Positions 23,416 to 32,787 are shown, numbered from the stretch's first letter. The stretch: 64,000 bases of DNA from Pseudomonas sp. 10-1B (GCF_000935045.1 NZ_JYKS01000022.1:1-64000), one strand, 5' to 3'. Notes: generated from the sequence alone by a model not told the origin. Numbers and translations: made by a program.

Positions 23416-24645
23416 TTAGAACAGTACGCGGGAACGGATGGTGCCCTTGACCTGTTGCAGTTTCTCTTGCGCCAGGTCCGAGTACTCGGCGTCAACGTCG
23501 ATCACTACGTAACCAACTTTCTCGTTGGTCTGCAGGAACTGACCGGAGATGTTGATGCCGTTTTCGGCGAACACTTTGTTGATCTCGCTGAGCACGCCCG
23601 GGATGTTTTCGTGGATGTGCAGCAGGCGGTGCTTGCCTGGGTGCGCCGGCAGGGCCACTTCCGGGAAGTTGACCGAGGACACCGAGGTACCGTTGTCGCT
23701 GTACTTGACCAGCTTCTCGGCCACTTCCAGGCCGATGTTGGCCTGGGCTTCGGCGGTGGAACCACCGATGTGCGGGGTCAGGATCACGTTGTCCAGGCCA
23801 CGCAGCGGGCTTTCGAACTCTTCGTCGTTGGAGCGCGGCTCGACCGGGAACACGTCGATGGCGGCGCCGATCAGGTGCTTGTCCTTGATGGCGGCGGCCA
23901 GGTGGTCCAGCTCGACCACGGTGCCACGGGCGGCGTTGATCAGGATCGCGCCCTTCTTCATCGAACGGATTTCCTTCTCGCCGATCATCCACTGGGTGGA
24001 CGGCAGCTCAGGCACGTGCAGCGAAACGATGTCGGCCAGGCCCAGCAGCTCGTTCAGGCTGGTGACCTGCACGGCGTTGCCCAGTGGCAGCTTGGTCAGC
24101 GGGTCGAAGAAGTACACCTGCATGCCCAGGTTCTCGGCCAGCACCGACAGTTGGGTGCCGATCGAGCCGTAGCCGACGATGCCCAGCTTCTTGCCACGGA
24201 TCTCGAACGAGTTGGCCGCGCTCTTGATCCAGCCGCCACGGTGGCAGGAGGCGTTTTTCTCGGGGATGCCGCGCAGCAGCAGGATGGCTTCGGCCAGCAC
24301 CAGCTCGGCCACCGAACGGGTGTTGGAGTACGGCGCGTTGAACACGGCGATACCGCGCTCGCGGGCAGCTTCCAGGTCAACCTGGTTGGTGCCGATGCAG
24401 AAGCAGCCAACGGCGACCAGTTTCTTGGCGCAGTCGAAGATCTCTTCGGTCAGCTGGGTGCGCGAACGGATGCCGATGAAGTGGGCATCGGCGATCTTTT
24501 CCTTCAGCTCGGCTTCCGGCAACGAACCAGTGAGGTATTCGATGTTGGTGTAGCCGGCGGCCTTGAGGGTATCGACCGCGTTCTGGTGCACACCTTCAAG
24601 AAGAAGGAACCGGATCTTGCTCTTGTCGAGAGAAGTCTTGCTCAT
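23416..24645 (-). CDS. serA: D-3-phosphoglycerate dehydrogenase
   Basis: A 409-residue enzyme of the E. coli-like short class. It oxidises 3-phosphoglycerate to 3-phosphohydroxypyruvate, the first step of serine synthesis, and can reduce 2-oxoglutarate to D-2-hydroxyglutarate. The NAD-binding motif is GIVGYGSIGTQ, followed by RGTVVELDHL and the catalytic His in TPHIGGSTAEAQ. A C-terminal ACT domain (about 335-409, ENIPGVLSEINKVFAENGIN) gives serine feedback. The frame is open far upstream, but the ATG at 24645 starts the known protein. It is divergent from the D-2-hydroxyglutarate dehydrogenase gene. Confidence 0.97.
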   Translation of the reverse strand: MSKTSLDKSKIRFLLLEGVHQNAVDTLKAAGYTNIEYLTGSLPEAELKEKIADAHFIGIRSRTQLTEEIFDCAKKLVAVGCFCIGTNQVDLEAARERGIAVFNAPYSNTRSVAELVLAEAILLLRGIPEKNASCHRGGWIKSAANSFEIRGKKLGIVGYGSIGTQLSVLAENLGMQVYFFDPLTKLPLGNAVQVTSLNELLGLADIVSLHVPELPSTQWMIGEKEIRSMKKGAILINAARGTVVELDHLAAAIKDKHLIGAAIDVFPVEPRSNDEEFESPLRGLDNVILTPHIGGSTAEAQANIGLEVAEKLVKYSDNGTSVSSVNFPEVALPAHPGKHRLLHIHENIPGVLSEINKVFAENGINISGQFLQTNEKVGYVVIDVDAEYSDLAQEKLQQVKGTIRSRVLF

Positions 24646-24729
24646 CTGCGTAAACCTGTATCCCGGAGAAAAAATGGCGAGGGGTGATGCCAGGCGCGAG
24701 GGCAGCCTTAGCATGAACAGCGGGAGGGC

Positions 24730-24741
24730 TATGCTAGCATA
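24730..24741. promoter_or_regulatory. Palindrome with back-to-back -10-like hexamers between serA and the dehydrogenase gene
   Basis: TATGCTAGCATA is a perfect 12-base palindrome, giving TATGCT as a -10-like hexamer in both directions, 85 bases from serA and 76 bases from the chosen start of the other gene. It could be a shared promoter centre or an operator. Confidence 0.45.
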
Positions 24742-24816
24742 CGCGACACAATCTGAGCTTATCCCGACAGGTGAAGAGTGCTCAGGGTGACTATGAATAA
24801 GTCGAGAGTTCCAGCG

Positions 24817-26214
24817 ATGACCCAGCCCGCTGTTATTGATGAACTGATGACCCTTGTCGACCCTGGCAAGGTCCTGACCGACGCGGCTTCCCTCGAAGCC
24901 TATGGCAAGGACTGGACCAAGCATTACCCGCCGGCGCCCAGCGCCATCGTCTTCCCCAAGACGCCAGAGCAGGTGCAGGCGATCGTGCGCTGGGCCAATG
25001 CGCACAAGGTGGCGCTGGTGCCGTCTGGCGGGCGTACCGGGCTTTCCGCCGGCGCCGTGGCGGCCAATGGCGAAGTGGTGGTGGCCTTCGACTACATGAA
25101 CCAGATTCTCGGCTTCAATGCTTTCGACCGCACCGTGGTCTGCCAGCCCGGGGTGATCACCCGCCAGCTGCAAACCTACGCCGAAGAGCAGGGCCTGTAT
25201 TACCCGGTGGACTTCGCCTCCAGCGGCTCTAGCCAGATTGGCGGCAACATCGGCACCAATGCCGGCGGAATCAAAGTGATTCGCTACGGCATGACCCGCA
25301 ACTGGGTGGCCGGGCTGAAAGTGGTCACCGGCAAGGGCGAGCTGCTGGAACTGAACAAGGACTTGATCAAGAACGCCACCGGCTACGACCTGCGCCAGCT
25401 GTTCATCGGCGCCGAAGGCACCCTGGGCTTCGTGGTCGAGGCCACCATGCGCCTGGACCGCGCCCCGCGCAACCTTACCGCCATGGTGCTGGGCACGCCG
25501 GACTTCGACTCGATCATGCCGGTGCTGCATGCCTTCCAGGGCAAGCTGGACCTGACCGCCTTCGAGTTCTTCTCCGACAAGGGCCTGGCGAAGATCCTCG
25601 CACGTGGCGATGTGCCGGCGCCGTTCGAGACCGCTTGCCCGTTCTACGCGCTGCTGGAGTTCGAGGCCAGCACCGAAGAGGTGGCCAACGAAGCCTTGGC
25701 CACTTTCGAGCATTGCGTCGAGCAGGGCTGGGTGCTGGACGGGGTGATGAGCCAGAGCGAGACCCAGCTGAAAAACCTGTGGAAGCTGCGCGAATACCTG
25801 TCGGAAACCATCTCGCACTGGACCCCGTACAAGAACGACATCTCCGTCACCGTGTCGAACGTGCCGGCCTTCCTGCGCGATATCGACGCCATCGTCGCTG
25901 AGCATTACCCCGATTACGAAGTGGTGTGGTACGGCCACATCGGCGACGGCAACCTGCACCTGAACATCCTCAAGCCCGAGCACATGAGCAAGGACGACTT
26001 CTTTGCCTCGTGCACCAAGGTCAACAAGTGGGTGTTCGAGATCGTCCAGCGCTACAACGGCTCGATCTCGGCCGAGCACGGGGTGGGCATGACCAAGCGC
26101 GATTACCTGGGCTACAGCCGCTCGCCCGAAGAAATTGCCTGCATGAAGGCGATAAAGGCCGTGTTCGACCCTAACGGCATCATGAATCCGGGTAAGATCT
26201 TCGCTCCCGAATAA
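24817..26214 (+). CDS. D-2-hydroxyglutarate dehydrogenase (FAD-linked oxidase)
   Basis: A 465-residue flavoprotein. The FAD-binding PCMH domain spans about residues 35-215, with VPSGGRTGLSAGAV and QIGGNIGTNAGGIKVIRYG, and the C-terminal domain has the metal-binding WYGHIGDGNLHLN and SAEHGVGMTK. It oxidises D-2-hydroxyglutarate to 2-oxoglutarate. In P. stutzeri the equivalent enzyme is established to act with SerA, driving serine synthesis by removing the D-2-hydroxyglutarate that SerA makes; the divergent layout here fits. Start is uncertain: an ATG at 24793 has an AGGGTGA site, but homologous proteins begin near the MTQPAVIDEL chosen here. Confidence 0.92.
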   Translation: MTQPAVIDELMTLVDPGKVLTDAASLEAYGKDWTKHYPPAPSAIVFPKTPEQVQAIVRWANAHKVALVPSGGRTGLSAGAVAANGEVVVAFDYMNQILGFNAFDRTVVCQPGVITRQLQTYAEEQGLYYPVDFASSGSSQIGGNIGTNAGGIKVIRYGMTRNWVAGLKVVTGKGELLELNKDLIKNATGYDLRQLFIGAEGTLGFVVEATMRLDRAPRNLTAMVLGTPDFDSIMPVLHAFQGKLDLTAFEFFSDKGLAKILARGDVPAPFETACPFYALLEFEASTEEVANEALATFEHCVEQGWVLDGVMSQSETQLKNLWKLREYLSETISHWTPYKNDISVTVSNVPAFLRDIDAIVAEHYPDYEVVWYGHIGDGNLHLNILKPEHMSKDDFFASCTKVNKWVFEIVQRYNGSISAEHGVGMTKRDYLGYSRSPEEIACMKAIKAVFDPNGIMNPGKIFAPE

Positions 26215-26239
26215 AAAGCAGTATCCAGAGGAGTCGGCC

Positions 26240-26905
26240 ATGAGTTACCAGCACCAGTACGTAGACGGCACACGCATTCACTTCCCGCTGGGCAAGGTGG
26301 TGTGCATCGGCCGTAACTATGCCGAGCATGCCAAGGAACTGGACAACCCGATCCCCACCGAGCCGCTGCTGTTCATCAAGCCCGGCAGTTGCGTGGTGCC
26401 GGCCGAAGGCGGCTTCAAGATCCCGACCGAGCGCGGCTCGGTGCACTATGAGGCCGAAATTGCCGTGCTGCTGGGCAAGCCGCTGTCGACGCGGCCAACC
26501 GAGGAAGAGGTGCTGGACGCCATTTCCGGTTACGCCCCGGCGCTGGACCTGACCCTGCGCGACGTGCAGGCCAAGCTGAAAGAGAAGGGCCTGCCGTGGG
26601 AACTGGCCAAGAGCTTCGACGGCGCTTGCGTACTGCCGCCATTCGTGTCGGCCGCCAGTTTCGAGGATGTGACTGATATCCCGGTGCGCCTGACCGTCAA
26701 CGGCGAAGTGCGTCAGGACGGCAACAGCGCGATGATGCTCAATCCGATCGTGCCAATGATCCAGTACATGGCCGCGCATTTCTCGCTGCAGGCGGGGGAT
26801 GTGATCCTCACCGGCACCCCGGCGGGCGTAGGGCCGTTCAATGTCGGTGACGAGCTGGTGCTGGAATTGCCAGGCGTGAGCCGCTTCGAAAGCCGGGTGC
26901 TCTGA
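26240..26905 (+). CDS. Fumarylacetoacetate hydrolase-family protein
   Basis: A 221-residue enzyme of the YcgM/FAHD1 type. It has CIGRNYAEHAKEL, the metal-binding acids in VHYEAEIAVLLGK and YAPALDLTLRDVQ, and LTGTPAGVGPF. Such proteins act as acylpyruvases or oxaloacetate decarboxylases; the exact substrate is not known. It starts 25 bases after the dehydrogenase and is probably in the same operon. AGAGGAGT is the ribosome site. Confidence 0.92.
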   Translation: MSYQHQYVDGTRIHFPLGKVVCIGRNYAEHAKELDNPIPTEPLLFIKPGSCVVPAEGGFKIPTERGSVHYEAEIAVLLGKPLSTRPTEEEVLDAISGYAPALDLTLRDVQAKLKEKGLPWELAKSFDGACVLPPFVSAASFEDVTDIPVRLTVNGEVRQDGNSAMMLNPIVPMIQYMAAHFSLQAGDVILTGTPAGVGPFNVGDELVLELPGVSRFESRVL

Positions 26906-26925
26906 GCCGAGACCGGGTTGCCTTT

Positions 26926-27006
26926 TTCGCGGGCGCGCCCGCTCCCACAGGGACAGCGCCGCCTTGAGTGTTGCGCAGTTCCTGTGGGAGCGGGCGTGCC
27001 CGCGAA
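26926..27006. repeat. REP pair (CGCGGGCGCGCCCGCTCCCAC type)
   Basis: Facing arms TTCGCGGGCGCGCCC and GGGCGTGCCCGCGAA with CTCCCACAGG / CCTGTGGGAG cores. Confidence 0.9.
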
Positions 27007-27087
27007 GAGGTCGGTCCTGTTTACCGATTTTTTCACACCCTTTCTGGATAATGCGCGGACTTACGCCCATTACCCCAGGACCCCCGC

Positions 27088-28008
27088 ATGCCATCCCCCT
27101 CCAGCGCCCCGGCAACCCTCAAGCGTCGTTTCTACCTGCGCTGGCCCTTCGGCCTGGCCGTGGCGGCGGTGATCGGCTATGGCGTGGCTGTGGCCATGCA
27201 TTGGGATGACCGCGGTGCGCTGTGGGTCAAGGAAGGCTTCGAAGGCACCGCCGAGCGCAGCGAAAGCGTATGGCTGCCGGACTACCAGGTCGATATCGAT
27301 GCCAAGCCGCTGCCGGGCATGGACGATGACGAAGCCTCAGACGTGGCTTTCAACCCGCGTACCCGCACCCTGTTCGCGGTCATGGGCAAGAACCCGATCC
27401 TGGTCGAGTTGAGCCTGGATGGCGATGTGCTGCGCAAGATCCCGCTGCACGGCTGGAACAACCCGGAAGGCGTCACCGTGCTGGAAGACGGCTACCTGGC
27501 GATCACCGACGAGCGCGCGCACGACCTGACCTTGGTCAAGGTGGATGCACAAACAGCTTCACTCAACCACGATGACTTCAAAAGCTACGACCTGGGCCCG
27601 TCGGTAAAGAGTAACAAGGGCTTCGAAGCCGTGGCCTGGGACCCGCTGCGCCAGCGCCTGATCATCGGCGAGGAGCGCCCACCCAAGCTGTATACCTGGA
27701 ACACCGACGGCCGCAGCCCGCTCAAGGGTGACAAGCAGCGGCTGCCCAGCGATGAACTCGACCTGCGCAACCTCTCGGCGCTCGGCGTCGACCCACGCAC
27801 CGGCCACCTGCTGGTGCTGTCGGCCGATTCCAACATGCTGCTGGAGCTGGACGAGCAAGGCCAGCAAGTCAGTTTCATGACCCTGCTGGGCGGCTTCAAC
27901 GGCCTGCAGGGCACCATTCCGCGTGCCGAAGGCGTGGCCCTGGACGACAAGGGCAACCTGTACATGGTCAGCGAGCCGGCACTGTTCTACCGCTTCAGAA
28001 AGAACTGA
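27088..28008 (+). CDS. SdiA-regulated domain protein 1
   Basis: A 306-residue protein with one N-terminal membrane anchor (about 17-35, WPFGLAVAAVIGYGVAVAM) and a periplasmic SdiA-regulated beta-propeller-like domain. Typical blocks are DDDEASDVAFNPRTRTLFAV, GWNNPEGVTVLEDGYLAITD, NKGFEAVAWDPLRQRLII and RAEGVALDDKGNLYMVSEP. Function unknown; the family was named for control by SdiA in enteric bacteria. Its neighbour at 28099 is a paralogue. Confidence 0.88.
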   Translation: MPSPSSAPATLKRRFYLRWPFGLAVAAVIGYGVAVAMHWDDRGALWVKEGFEGTAERSESVWLPDYQVDIDAKPLPGMDDDEASDVAFNPRTRTLFAVMGKNPILVELSLDGDVLRKIPLHGWNNPEGVTVLEDGYLAITDERAHDLTLVKVDAQTASLNHDDFKSYDLGPSVKSNKGFEAVAWDPLRQRLIIGEERPPKLYTWNTDGRSPLKGDKQRLPSDELDLRNLSALGVDPRTGHLLVLSADSNMLLELDEQGQQVSFMTLLGGFNGLQGTIPRAEGVALDDKGNLYMVSEPALFYRFRKN

Positions 28009-28098
28009 CCCCAATATCCGCTTTTTCGGATGCTGGCATTAAGCTTTACTTCAGCTGTTCATGGTTAGATTCGCCACCCTTATGTCGAGTCTCCCTTC

Positions 28099-29001
28099 AT
28101 GCGCCATTTTGTTCGCCTGTCCCTTGTTCTGGCCGTTATCGGCCTGCTCCTGCTTGGCTGGGCCGGGCAGGAGTTCCGCCTGTTCGAACGTGGCTGGTTC
28201 AACCTGAAGACTTGGTGGCAGCCCGCCCAGCAGAGCATCGGCCTGGATCGCTACCGGGTGGTGGTGGAGGCGCAGCCGGTCGAAGGGCTGGACGACGACA
28301 TCTCGGCGCTGACCTACGACCCTGACCGCAAGACCCTGTTCACCGTCACCAATTCCCGCTCGGAGCTGATCGAGCTGTCGCTGGACGGCCGCATCCTGCG
28401 GCGGGTGCCGCTGACCGGTTTCGGCGACCCGGAGGCCGTGGAGTATGTCGGGCCGAACAGCTATGTGATCACCGATGAACGCCAGCAGCGGCTGATTCGC
28501 GTGCGGCTGGAGGACGACACGATATTTCTCGATGCCGCTGATGCCGAGCAGTTGACCCTGGGCATTGGCCTCAATGGCAATAAAGGCTTCGAAGGCCTGG
28601 CCTACGATTCGGCGGGCAAGCGCCTGTTCGTGGCCAAGGAGCGTGACCCGATGCTGATCTACGAGGTGCATGGCTTCCCGCATGACAACCCGCAGCAGCC
28701 CTATGCGGTGCATGTGGTACAGGACCGCAAGCGCGATTCACGGCTGTTCGTGCGGGACTTGTCGAGTTTGCAGTTCGATGAGCGCAGCGGGCACCTGCTG
28801 GCGCTTTCCGACGAGTCGCGGCTGGTGCTGGAGCTGGATGTGGAAGGCAGGCCGCTGAGTACCCTGTCGTTGCGCAAGGGCTTCCAGGGGTTGCAGGCGA
28901 CGGTGCCGCAGGCGGAGGGGATTGCGATGGACGAGGCGGGGACCATTTACCTCGTCAGTGAGCCGAACCTGTTCTATGTGTTCAAGCAGCCGGCGGATTG
29001 A
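28099..29001 (+). CDS. SdiA-regulated domain protein 2 (paralogue)
   Basis: A 300-residue protein with the same plan as the preceding gene: an N-terminal membrane segment (about 7-22, LSLVLAVIGLLLLGWAG), then the SdiA-regulated propeller (LDDDISALTYDPDRKTLFTV, GFGDPEAVEYVGPNSYVITD, NKGFEGLAYDSAGKRLFVAK, QAEGIAMDEAGTIYLVSEP). The two arose by tandem duplication but are now well diverged. Ninety bases separate them, without a clear terminator. Confidence 0.88.
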   Translation: MRHFVRLSLVLAVIGLLLLGWAGQEFRLFERGWFNLKTWWQPAQQSIGLDRYRVVVEAQPVEGLDDDISALTYDPDRKTLFTVTNSRSELIELSLDGRILRRVPLTGFGDPEAVEYVGPNSYVITDERQQRLIRVRLEDDTIFLDAADAEQLTLGIGLNGNKGFEGLAYDSAGKRLFVAKERDPMLIYEVHGFPHDNPQQPYAVHVVQDRKRDSRLFVRDLSSLQFDERSGHLLALSDESRLVLELDVEGRPLSTLSLRKGFQGLQATVPQAEGIAMDEAGTIYLVSEPNLFYVFKQPAD

Positions 29002-29012
29002 TTGCCTGTGAG

Positions 29013-29100
29013 GGCCCTATCGCCGGCAAGCCAGCTCCCACAGGTACCCCACAGATTTCAGGCCCTGTGCAGTACTTGTGGGAGCTGGCTTGCCGGCGAT
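29013..29100. repeat. REP pair (GCCGGCAAGCCAGCTCCCAC type)
   Basis: Facing arms lie between the convergent SdiA-regulated gene and rpiA; no separate intrinsic terminator was seen here. Confidence 0.9.
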
Positions 29101-29105
29101 TGCCA

Positions 29106-29780
29106 TCACTCGGCTTTCAGGCTCTTCACACCTTCAGCGGTACCCAGCAGCAGCAAGTCCGCCGGCCGCGCCGCGAACAGGCCGTTGGTCACCACGCCAA
29201 CGATGGCGTTGATCTGCGCTTCCAGCTCTACCGGGTTGGTGATCTGCAGGTTGTACACATCCAGGATCACGTTGCCGTTGTCGGTCACCACGCCTTCGCG
29301 GTACACCGGGTCGCCGCCCAGTTTGACCAGTTGGCGCGCCACGTGGCTGCGGGCCATCGGGATCACTTCGACCGGCAGCGGGAAGGCGCCCAGTACCGGC
29401 ACCAGCTTGCTGGCGTCGGCGATGCAGATGAAGGTCTTGGCCACGGCGGCGACGATCTTCTCGCGGGTCAGGGCCGCGCCGCCGCCCTTGATCAGGTTCA
29501 GGTGCGCGTCGCTCTCGTCGGCGCCGTCCACGTAGAACTCCAGCTCGCTGACGCTGTTCAGCTCGTAGACCGGGATGCCATGGCCCTTCAGGCGCTGGGC
29601 AGTGGCTTCGGAGCTGGCGACCGCGCCGTCGAAGGCGGTCTTGTGCTGAGCCAGGGCGTCGATGAAGAAGTTGGCGGTCGAACCGGTACCGACGCCGACG
29701 ACGCTCTTTTCATCCAGCTTGGGCAGAATGAAGTCGACAGCGGCCTGGGCGACGGCCTGTTTGAGTTGGTCCTGGGTCAT
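29106..29780 (-). CDS. rpiA: Ribose-5-phosphate isomerase A
   Basis: A 224-residue enzyme interconverting ribose 5-phosphate and ribulose 5-phosphate in the pentose phosphate pathway. Family motifs are [17 protein letters not shown] (phosphate binding), [20 protein letters not shown] with the catalytic acids, and LTREKIVA. Length is standard. It is divergent from ilvA. Confidence 0.97.
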   Translation of the reverse strand: MTQDQLKQAVAQAAVDFILPKLDEKSVVGVGTGSTANFFIDALAQHKTAFDGAVASSEATAQRLKGHGIPVYELNSVSELEFYVDGADESDAHLNLIKGGGAALTREKIVAAVAKTFICIADASKLVPVLGAFPLPVEVIPMARSHVARQLVKLGGDPVYREGVVTDNGNVILDVYNLQITNPVELEAQINAIVGVVTNGLFAARPADLLLLGTAEGVKSLKAE

Positions 29781-29819
29781 GCGGGCTCCGGAAGGGGCAG
29801 GGCGGTTTCAAAGTTGCCT

Positions 29820-29825
29820 AGTATA
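29820..29825 (-). promoter_or_regulatory. Likely -10 element for rpiA
   Basis: On the minus strand this reads TATACT, one mismatch from consensus, 40 bases before the rpiA ATG. The -35 is not clear. Confidence 0.4.
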
Positions 29826-29913
29826 ACGGCTCGCACGGCTTTGCTGTGGTCGCCCGACGTAGCGCTGGGGTAGACTCGCAGCCCTTGTCCCGCGGCCCAG
29901 TGATGCTTTCCCG

Positions 29914-31428
29914 ATGCTCGAACAGTACGTCAAGAAGATCCTCACCTCGCGCGTCTACGACGTTGCGGTCGAAACCCCGCTGCAGAGCGCCGGGCAGCTG
30001 AGCAAGCGCCTGGGCAACCAGATTCTGCTCAAGCGCGAAGACCTGCAGCCGGTGTTCTCGTTCAAGATCCGCGGGGCCTACAACAAGCTGGCGCAGCTGA
30101 CCCCGGAAGAACTGGCCCGTGGCGTGGTCACCGCTTCGGCCGGCAACCATGCCCAGGGCCTGGCCCTGGCTGCGCGCGAGATGGGCATCAAGGCCACCAT
30201 CGTGATGCCCAAGACCACCCCGGAGATCAAGATCGAAGGCGTGCGGTCGCGGGGCGGCAAGGTGGTGCTGCACGGCGACTCGTTCCCCGAGGCACTGGCC
30301 TATTCGCTGAAACTGGTGGATGAAAAGGGCTTCGTCTACATCCACCCCTACGACGACCCGCACACCATTGCCGGCCAGGGCACCGTGGCCATGGAAATCC
30401 TGCGCCAGCACCCTGGCCAGCTGGATGCGATCTTCGTGCCCGTAGGCGGTGGCGGCCTGATCGCCGGCATTGCCGCCTATGTGAAGTACCTGCGCCCGGA
30501 AATCAAGGTGATCGGCGTCGAGCCGGACGACTCCAACTGCCTGCAGGCGGCCATGGCTGCCGGCGAGCGCGTGGTGCTACCGCAGGTGGGCTTGTTCGCC
30601 GACGGCGTGGCGGTGGCGCAGATCGGCCAGCACACCTTCGATATCTGCCGCCACCATGTGGATGAGGTGGTCACTGTCAGCACTGATGAGATCTGTGCGG
30701 CAATCAAGGATATCTACGACGATACCCGCTCGATCACCGAACCTGCTGGCGCCTTGGGCGTGGCGGGCATCAAGAAGTACGTCGAGCTGTACGGCGTGAC
30801 CGGCCAGACCCTGGTGGCCATCGATTCCGGCGCCAACGTCAACTTCGACCGCCTGCGCCATGTGGCCGAGCGTGCCGAGCTGGGTGAAAAGCGCGAAGCG
30901 ATCATCGCCGTGACCATCCCCGAGCGCCCGGGCAGCTTCAAGGCCTTCTGCGAAGCGATCGGCAAGCGCCAGATCACCGAGTTCAACTACCGCAAGCACA
31001 CCTCCGACGAGGCGCATATCTTTGTCGGTGTGCAGACCCACCCGGAAAACGACCCGCGGGCGGCGCTGGTTCAACAGCTGACCGAGCAGGGTTTCCCGGT
31101 TACCGACCTGACCGACAACGAGCTGGCCAAGATGCATATTCGCCACATGGTCGGCGGCCATTCGGCTGGCGCCAGTGACGAAATGGTGCTGCGCTTCGAG
31201 TTCCCCGAGCGACCGGGGGCGTTGTTCAACTTCCTCAACAAGCTGGGCGGGCGCTGGAACATCTCGATGTTCCATTATCGTAACCATGGTGCGGCAGACG
31301 GGCGTGTGGTGGCCGGGCTGCAGGTTCCGGAAGATGAGCGCCACCTGGTGCCGGCGGCGCTAGCCAAGATTGGTTACCCGTACTGGGACGAGACCGAGAA
31401 CCCGGCTTACAAGCTGTTCCTGGGTTGA
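29914..31428 (+). CDS. ilvA: Threonine ammonia-lyase, biosynthetic
   Basis: A 504-residue PLP enzyme that turns threonine into 2-oxobutanoate, the first step of isoleucine synthesis. The PLP lysine is Lys51 in FSFKIRGAYNK; the phosphate-binding loop is VGGGGLIAGIA, and SAGNHAQGLA is the substrate loop. Two C-terminal ACT-like domains (about 325-504, with IPERPGSFKAFCEAI and FPERPGALFNFLNKL) mark the isoleucine-inhibited biosynthetic form. No attenuator-like leader was seen in the 133-base gap before it. Confidence 0.97.
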   Translation: MLEQYVKKILTSRVYDVAVETPLQSAGQLSKRLGNQILLKREDLQPVFSFKIRGAYNKLAQLTPEELARGVVTASAGNHAQGLALAAREMGIKATIVMPKTTPEIKIEGVRSRGGKVVLHGDSFPEALAYSLKLVDEKGFVYIHPYDDPHTIAGQGTVAMEILRQHPGQLDAIFVPVGGGGLIAGIAAYVKYLRPEIKVIGVEPDDSNCLQAAMAAGERVVLPQVGLFADGVAVAQIGQHTFDICRHHVDEVVTVSTDEICAAIKDIYDDTRSITEPAGALGVAGIKKYVELYGVTGQTLVAIDSGANVNFDRLRHVAERAELGEKREAIIAVTIPERPGSFKAFCEAIGKRQITEFNYRKHTSDEAHIFVGVQTHPENDPRAALVQQLTEQGFPVTDLTDNELAKMHIRHMVGGHSAGASDEMVLRFEFPERPGALFNFLNKLGGRWNISMFHYRNHGAADGRVVAGLQVPEDERHLVPAALAKIGYPYWDETENPAYKLFLG

Positions 31429-31454
31429 GCGGCTAAGCTGGGGCTGATGGCCCT

Positions 31455-31537
31455 TTCGCGGGCTTGCCCGCTCCCACAGGTACAGCGCAGGCCTTAGGGC
31501 CAGTTATTTCCCTGTGGGAGCGGGCAAGCCCGCGAAG
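31455..31537. repeat. REP pair (CGCGGGCTTGCCCGCTCCCAC type)
   Basis: Facing arms after ilvA, with CTCCCACAGG and CCTGTGGGAG cores. Confidence 0.9.
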
Positions 31538-31575
31538 AAGCCAGCACAAAATGGCCTGCTAAGGACAACAGTGAC

Positions 31576-32001
31576 ATGGAACACCTGACCACCCTCAAGA
31601 CCCTGCACATCATCGCCACCGCACTCCTGCTGCTGGGCGCCCTGGGCCTGGCGATCTGGACCGTGCGCGCCCGCCGCCAGGGCGATGCCGAGGCCTATGC
31701 CAAGCTGCTACGGCGGCCGCTGCTGTTCGTCTGGCTGGTGATGGGCCTGTGCCTGGTGAGCATGCCGTTCACCGGCTGGTGGCTGGTACACCTGGTGGGT
31801 TGGCCGCTGGGGCAGACCTGGGTGCTGGCGTCCAGCATCATCTATACGTTCGGCGCGTTTGCCGTGTGGTGGCTGCTGGTGCGGCTGAACCGGCTGCGCA
31901 AGGCCGAGGTGGTGGGGCTGCGCTTTACCCTGGCGTTGGCAGTGTTCAGTGGGGTTTGCTTCCTGTCCATTGCCGGGCTGATGGGGGCCAAGCCAGTCTG
32001 A
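31576..32001 (+). CDS. DUF2269 integral membrane protein
   Basis: A 141-residue protein with four hydrophobic segments (about 8-27, 47-70, 77-98, 118-136). The opening LKTLHIIATALLLLGALGLAIW is typical of DUF2269, where a conserved His lies in the first helix. Function unknown. Start has AAGGACA upstream. Confidence 0.82.
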   Translation: MEHLTTLKTLHIIATALLLLGALGLAIWTVRARRQGDAEAYAKLLRRPLLFVWLVMGLCLVSMPFTGWWLVHLVGWPLGQTWVLASSIIYTFGAFAVWWLLVRLNRLRKAEVVGLRFTLALAVFSGVCFLSIAGLMGAKPV

Positions 32002-32009
32002 TGGAATTT

Positions 32010-32114
32010 GGGGCTGCTTTGCAGCCCATCGCCGGCAAGCCAGCTCCCACAAAAAGCGGTTTTGCACGGTCCCTGTGGGAGCTGGCTTGCCGGCGATGGG
32101 CCGCACAGCGGCCC
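32010..32114. repeat. REP pair (GCCGGCAAGCCAGCTCCCAC type) with outer GGGGCTGC/GCGGCCCC stem
   Basis: The 306-base gap between 32002 and 32307 holds this pair and then about 190 bases in which I see no gene; this presumably includes the rppH-ptsP promoter. Confidence 0.88.
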
Positions 32115-32307
32115 CGGCAAGCTCAAGTCCTGAGCGATACCACCGGTCACCGCATGCATCGCCCGGTATAGCTGCCCTCGCGCATTTCGCATTCGGTTGC
32201 CCGCGTCGCGGTGCTGCACGCTGCTGCACATAAGCTTGGCGGGCGCGTTGCTGCGCTCGCAAGCTTTGTGGAACAATGCGGTGACATGCGTTTGCGAGGT
32301 TGCTGCC

Positions 32308-32787
32308 GTGATCGACCCGGATGGTTTTCGCCCCAATGTCGGGATCATTCTCACGAATGATGCCGGGCAGGTGCTATGGGCTCGACGGATCAACCAGGAT
32401 GCCTGGCAGTTTCCCCAGGGTGGCATCAACCCTGACGAAACGCCGGAAGATGCCCTGTACCGCGAGCTGAACGAAGAAGTTGGCCTTGAACGCGATGATG
32501 TGGAAATTCTTGCCTGCACCCGCGGCTGGTTGCGTTATCGTTTACCCCAGCGACTGGTGCGTACCCACAGCCAGCCGCTGTGCATTGGCCAGAAACAGAA
32601 GTGGTTCCTGTTGCGTCTGGTCAGCAACGAACAACGGGTGCGGATGGACCTGACCGGCAAGCCGGAATTCGACGGCTGGCGCTGGGTCAGCTATTGGTAC
32701 CCGCTGGGCCAGGTTGTGACATTCAAGCGCGAGGTCTACCGACGCGCCCTGAAAGAGCTAGCACCGCGCCTGCTGACGCGCGACTGA
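32308..32787 (+). CDS. rppH: RNA pyrophosphohydrolase
   Basis: A 159-residue Nudix enzyme (RppH, also called NudH) that removes pyrophosphate from the 5' end of mRNA to start decay. It begins at GTG with the family-typical [15 protein letters not shown]. The Nudix box is [20 protein letters not shown] followed by VGL. The C-terminal [20 protein letters not shown] is also conserved. The frame extends upstream without homology. It is followed 22 bases later by ptsP, the usual arrangement in proteobacteria. Confidence 0.96.
   Translation: MIDPDGFRPNVGIILTNDAGQVLWARRINQDAWQFPQGGINPDETPEDALYRELNEEVGLERDDVEILACTRGWLRYRLPQRLVRTHSQPLCIGQKQKWFLLRLVSNEQRVRMDLTGKPEFDGWRWVSYWYPLGQVVTFKREVYRRALKELAPRLLTRD

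Noticed and set aside
24646..26241. In-frame upstream extension of serA on the minus strand, giving a 941-residue product.
   Set aside because: The extension lies opposite the D-2-hydroxyglutarate dehydrogenase gene; SerA homologues start at the ATG at 24645.
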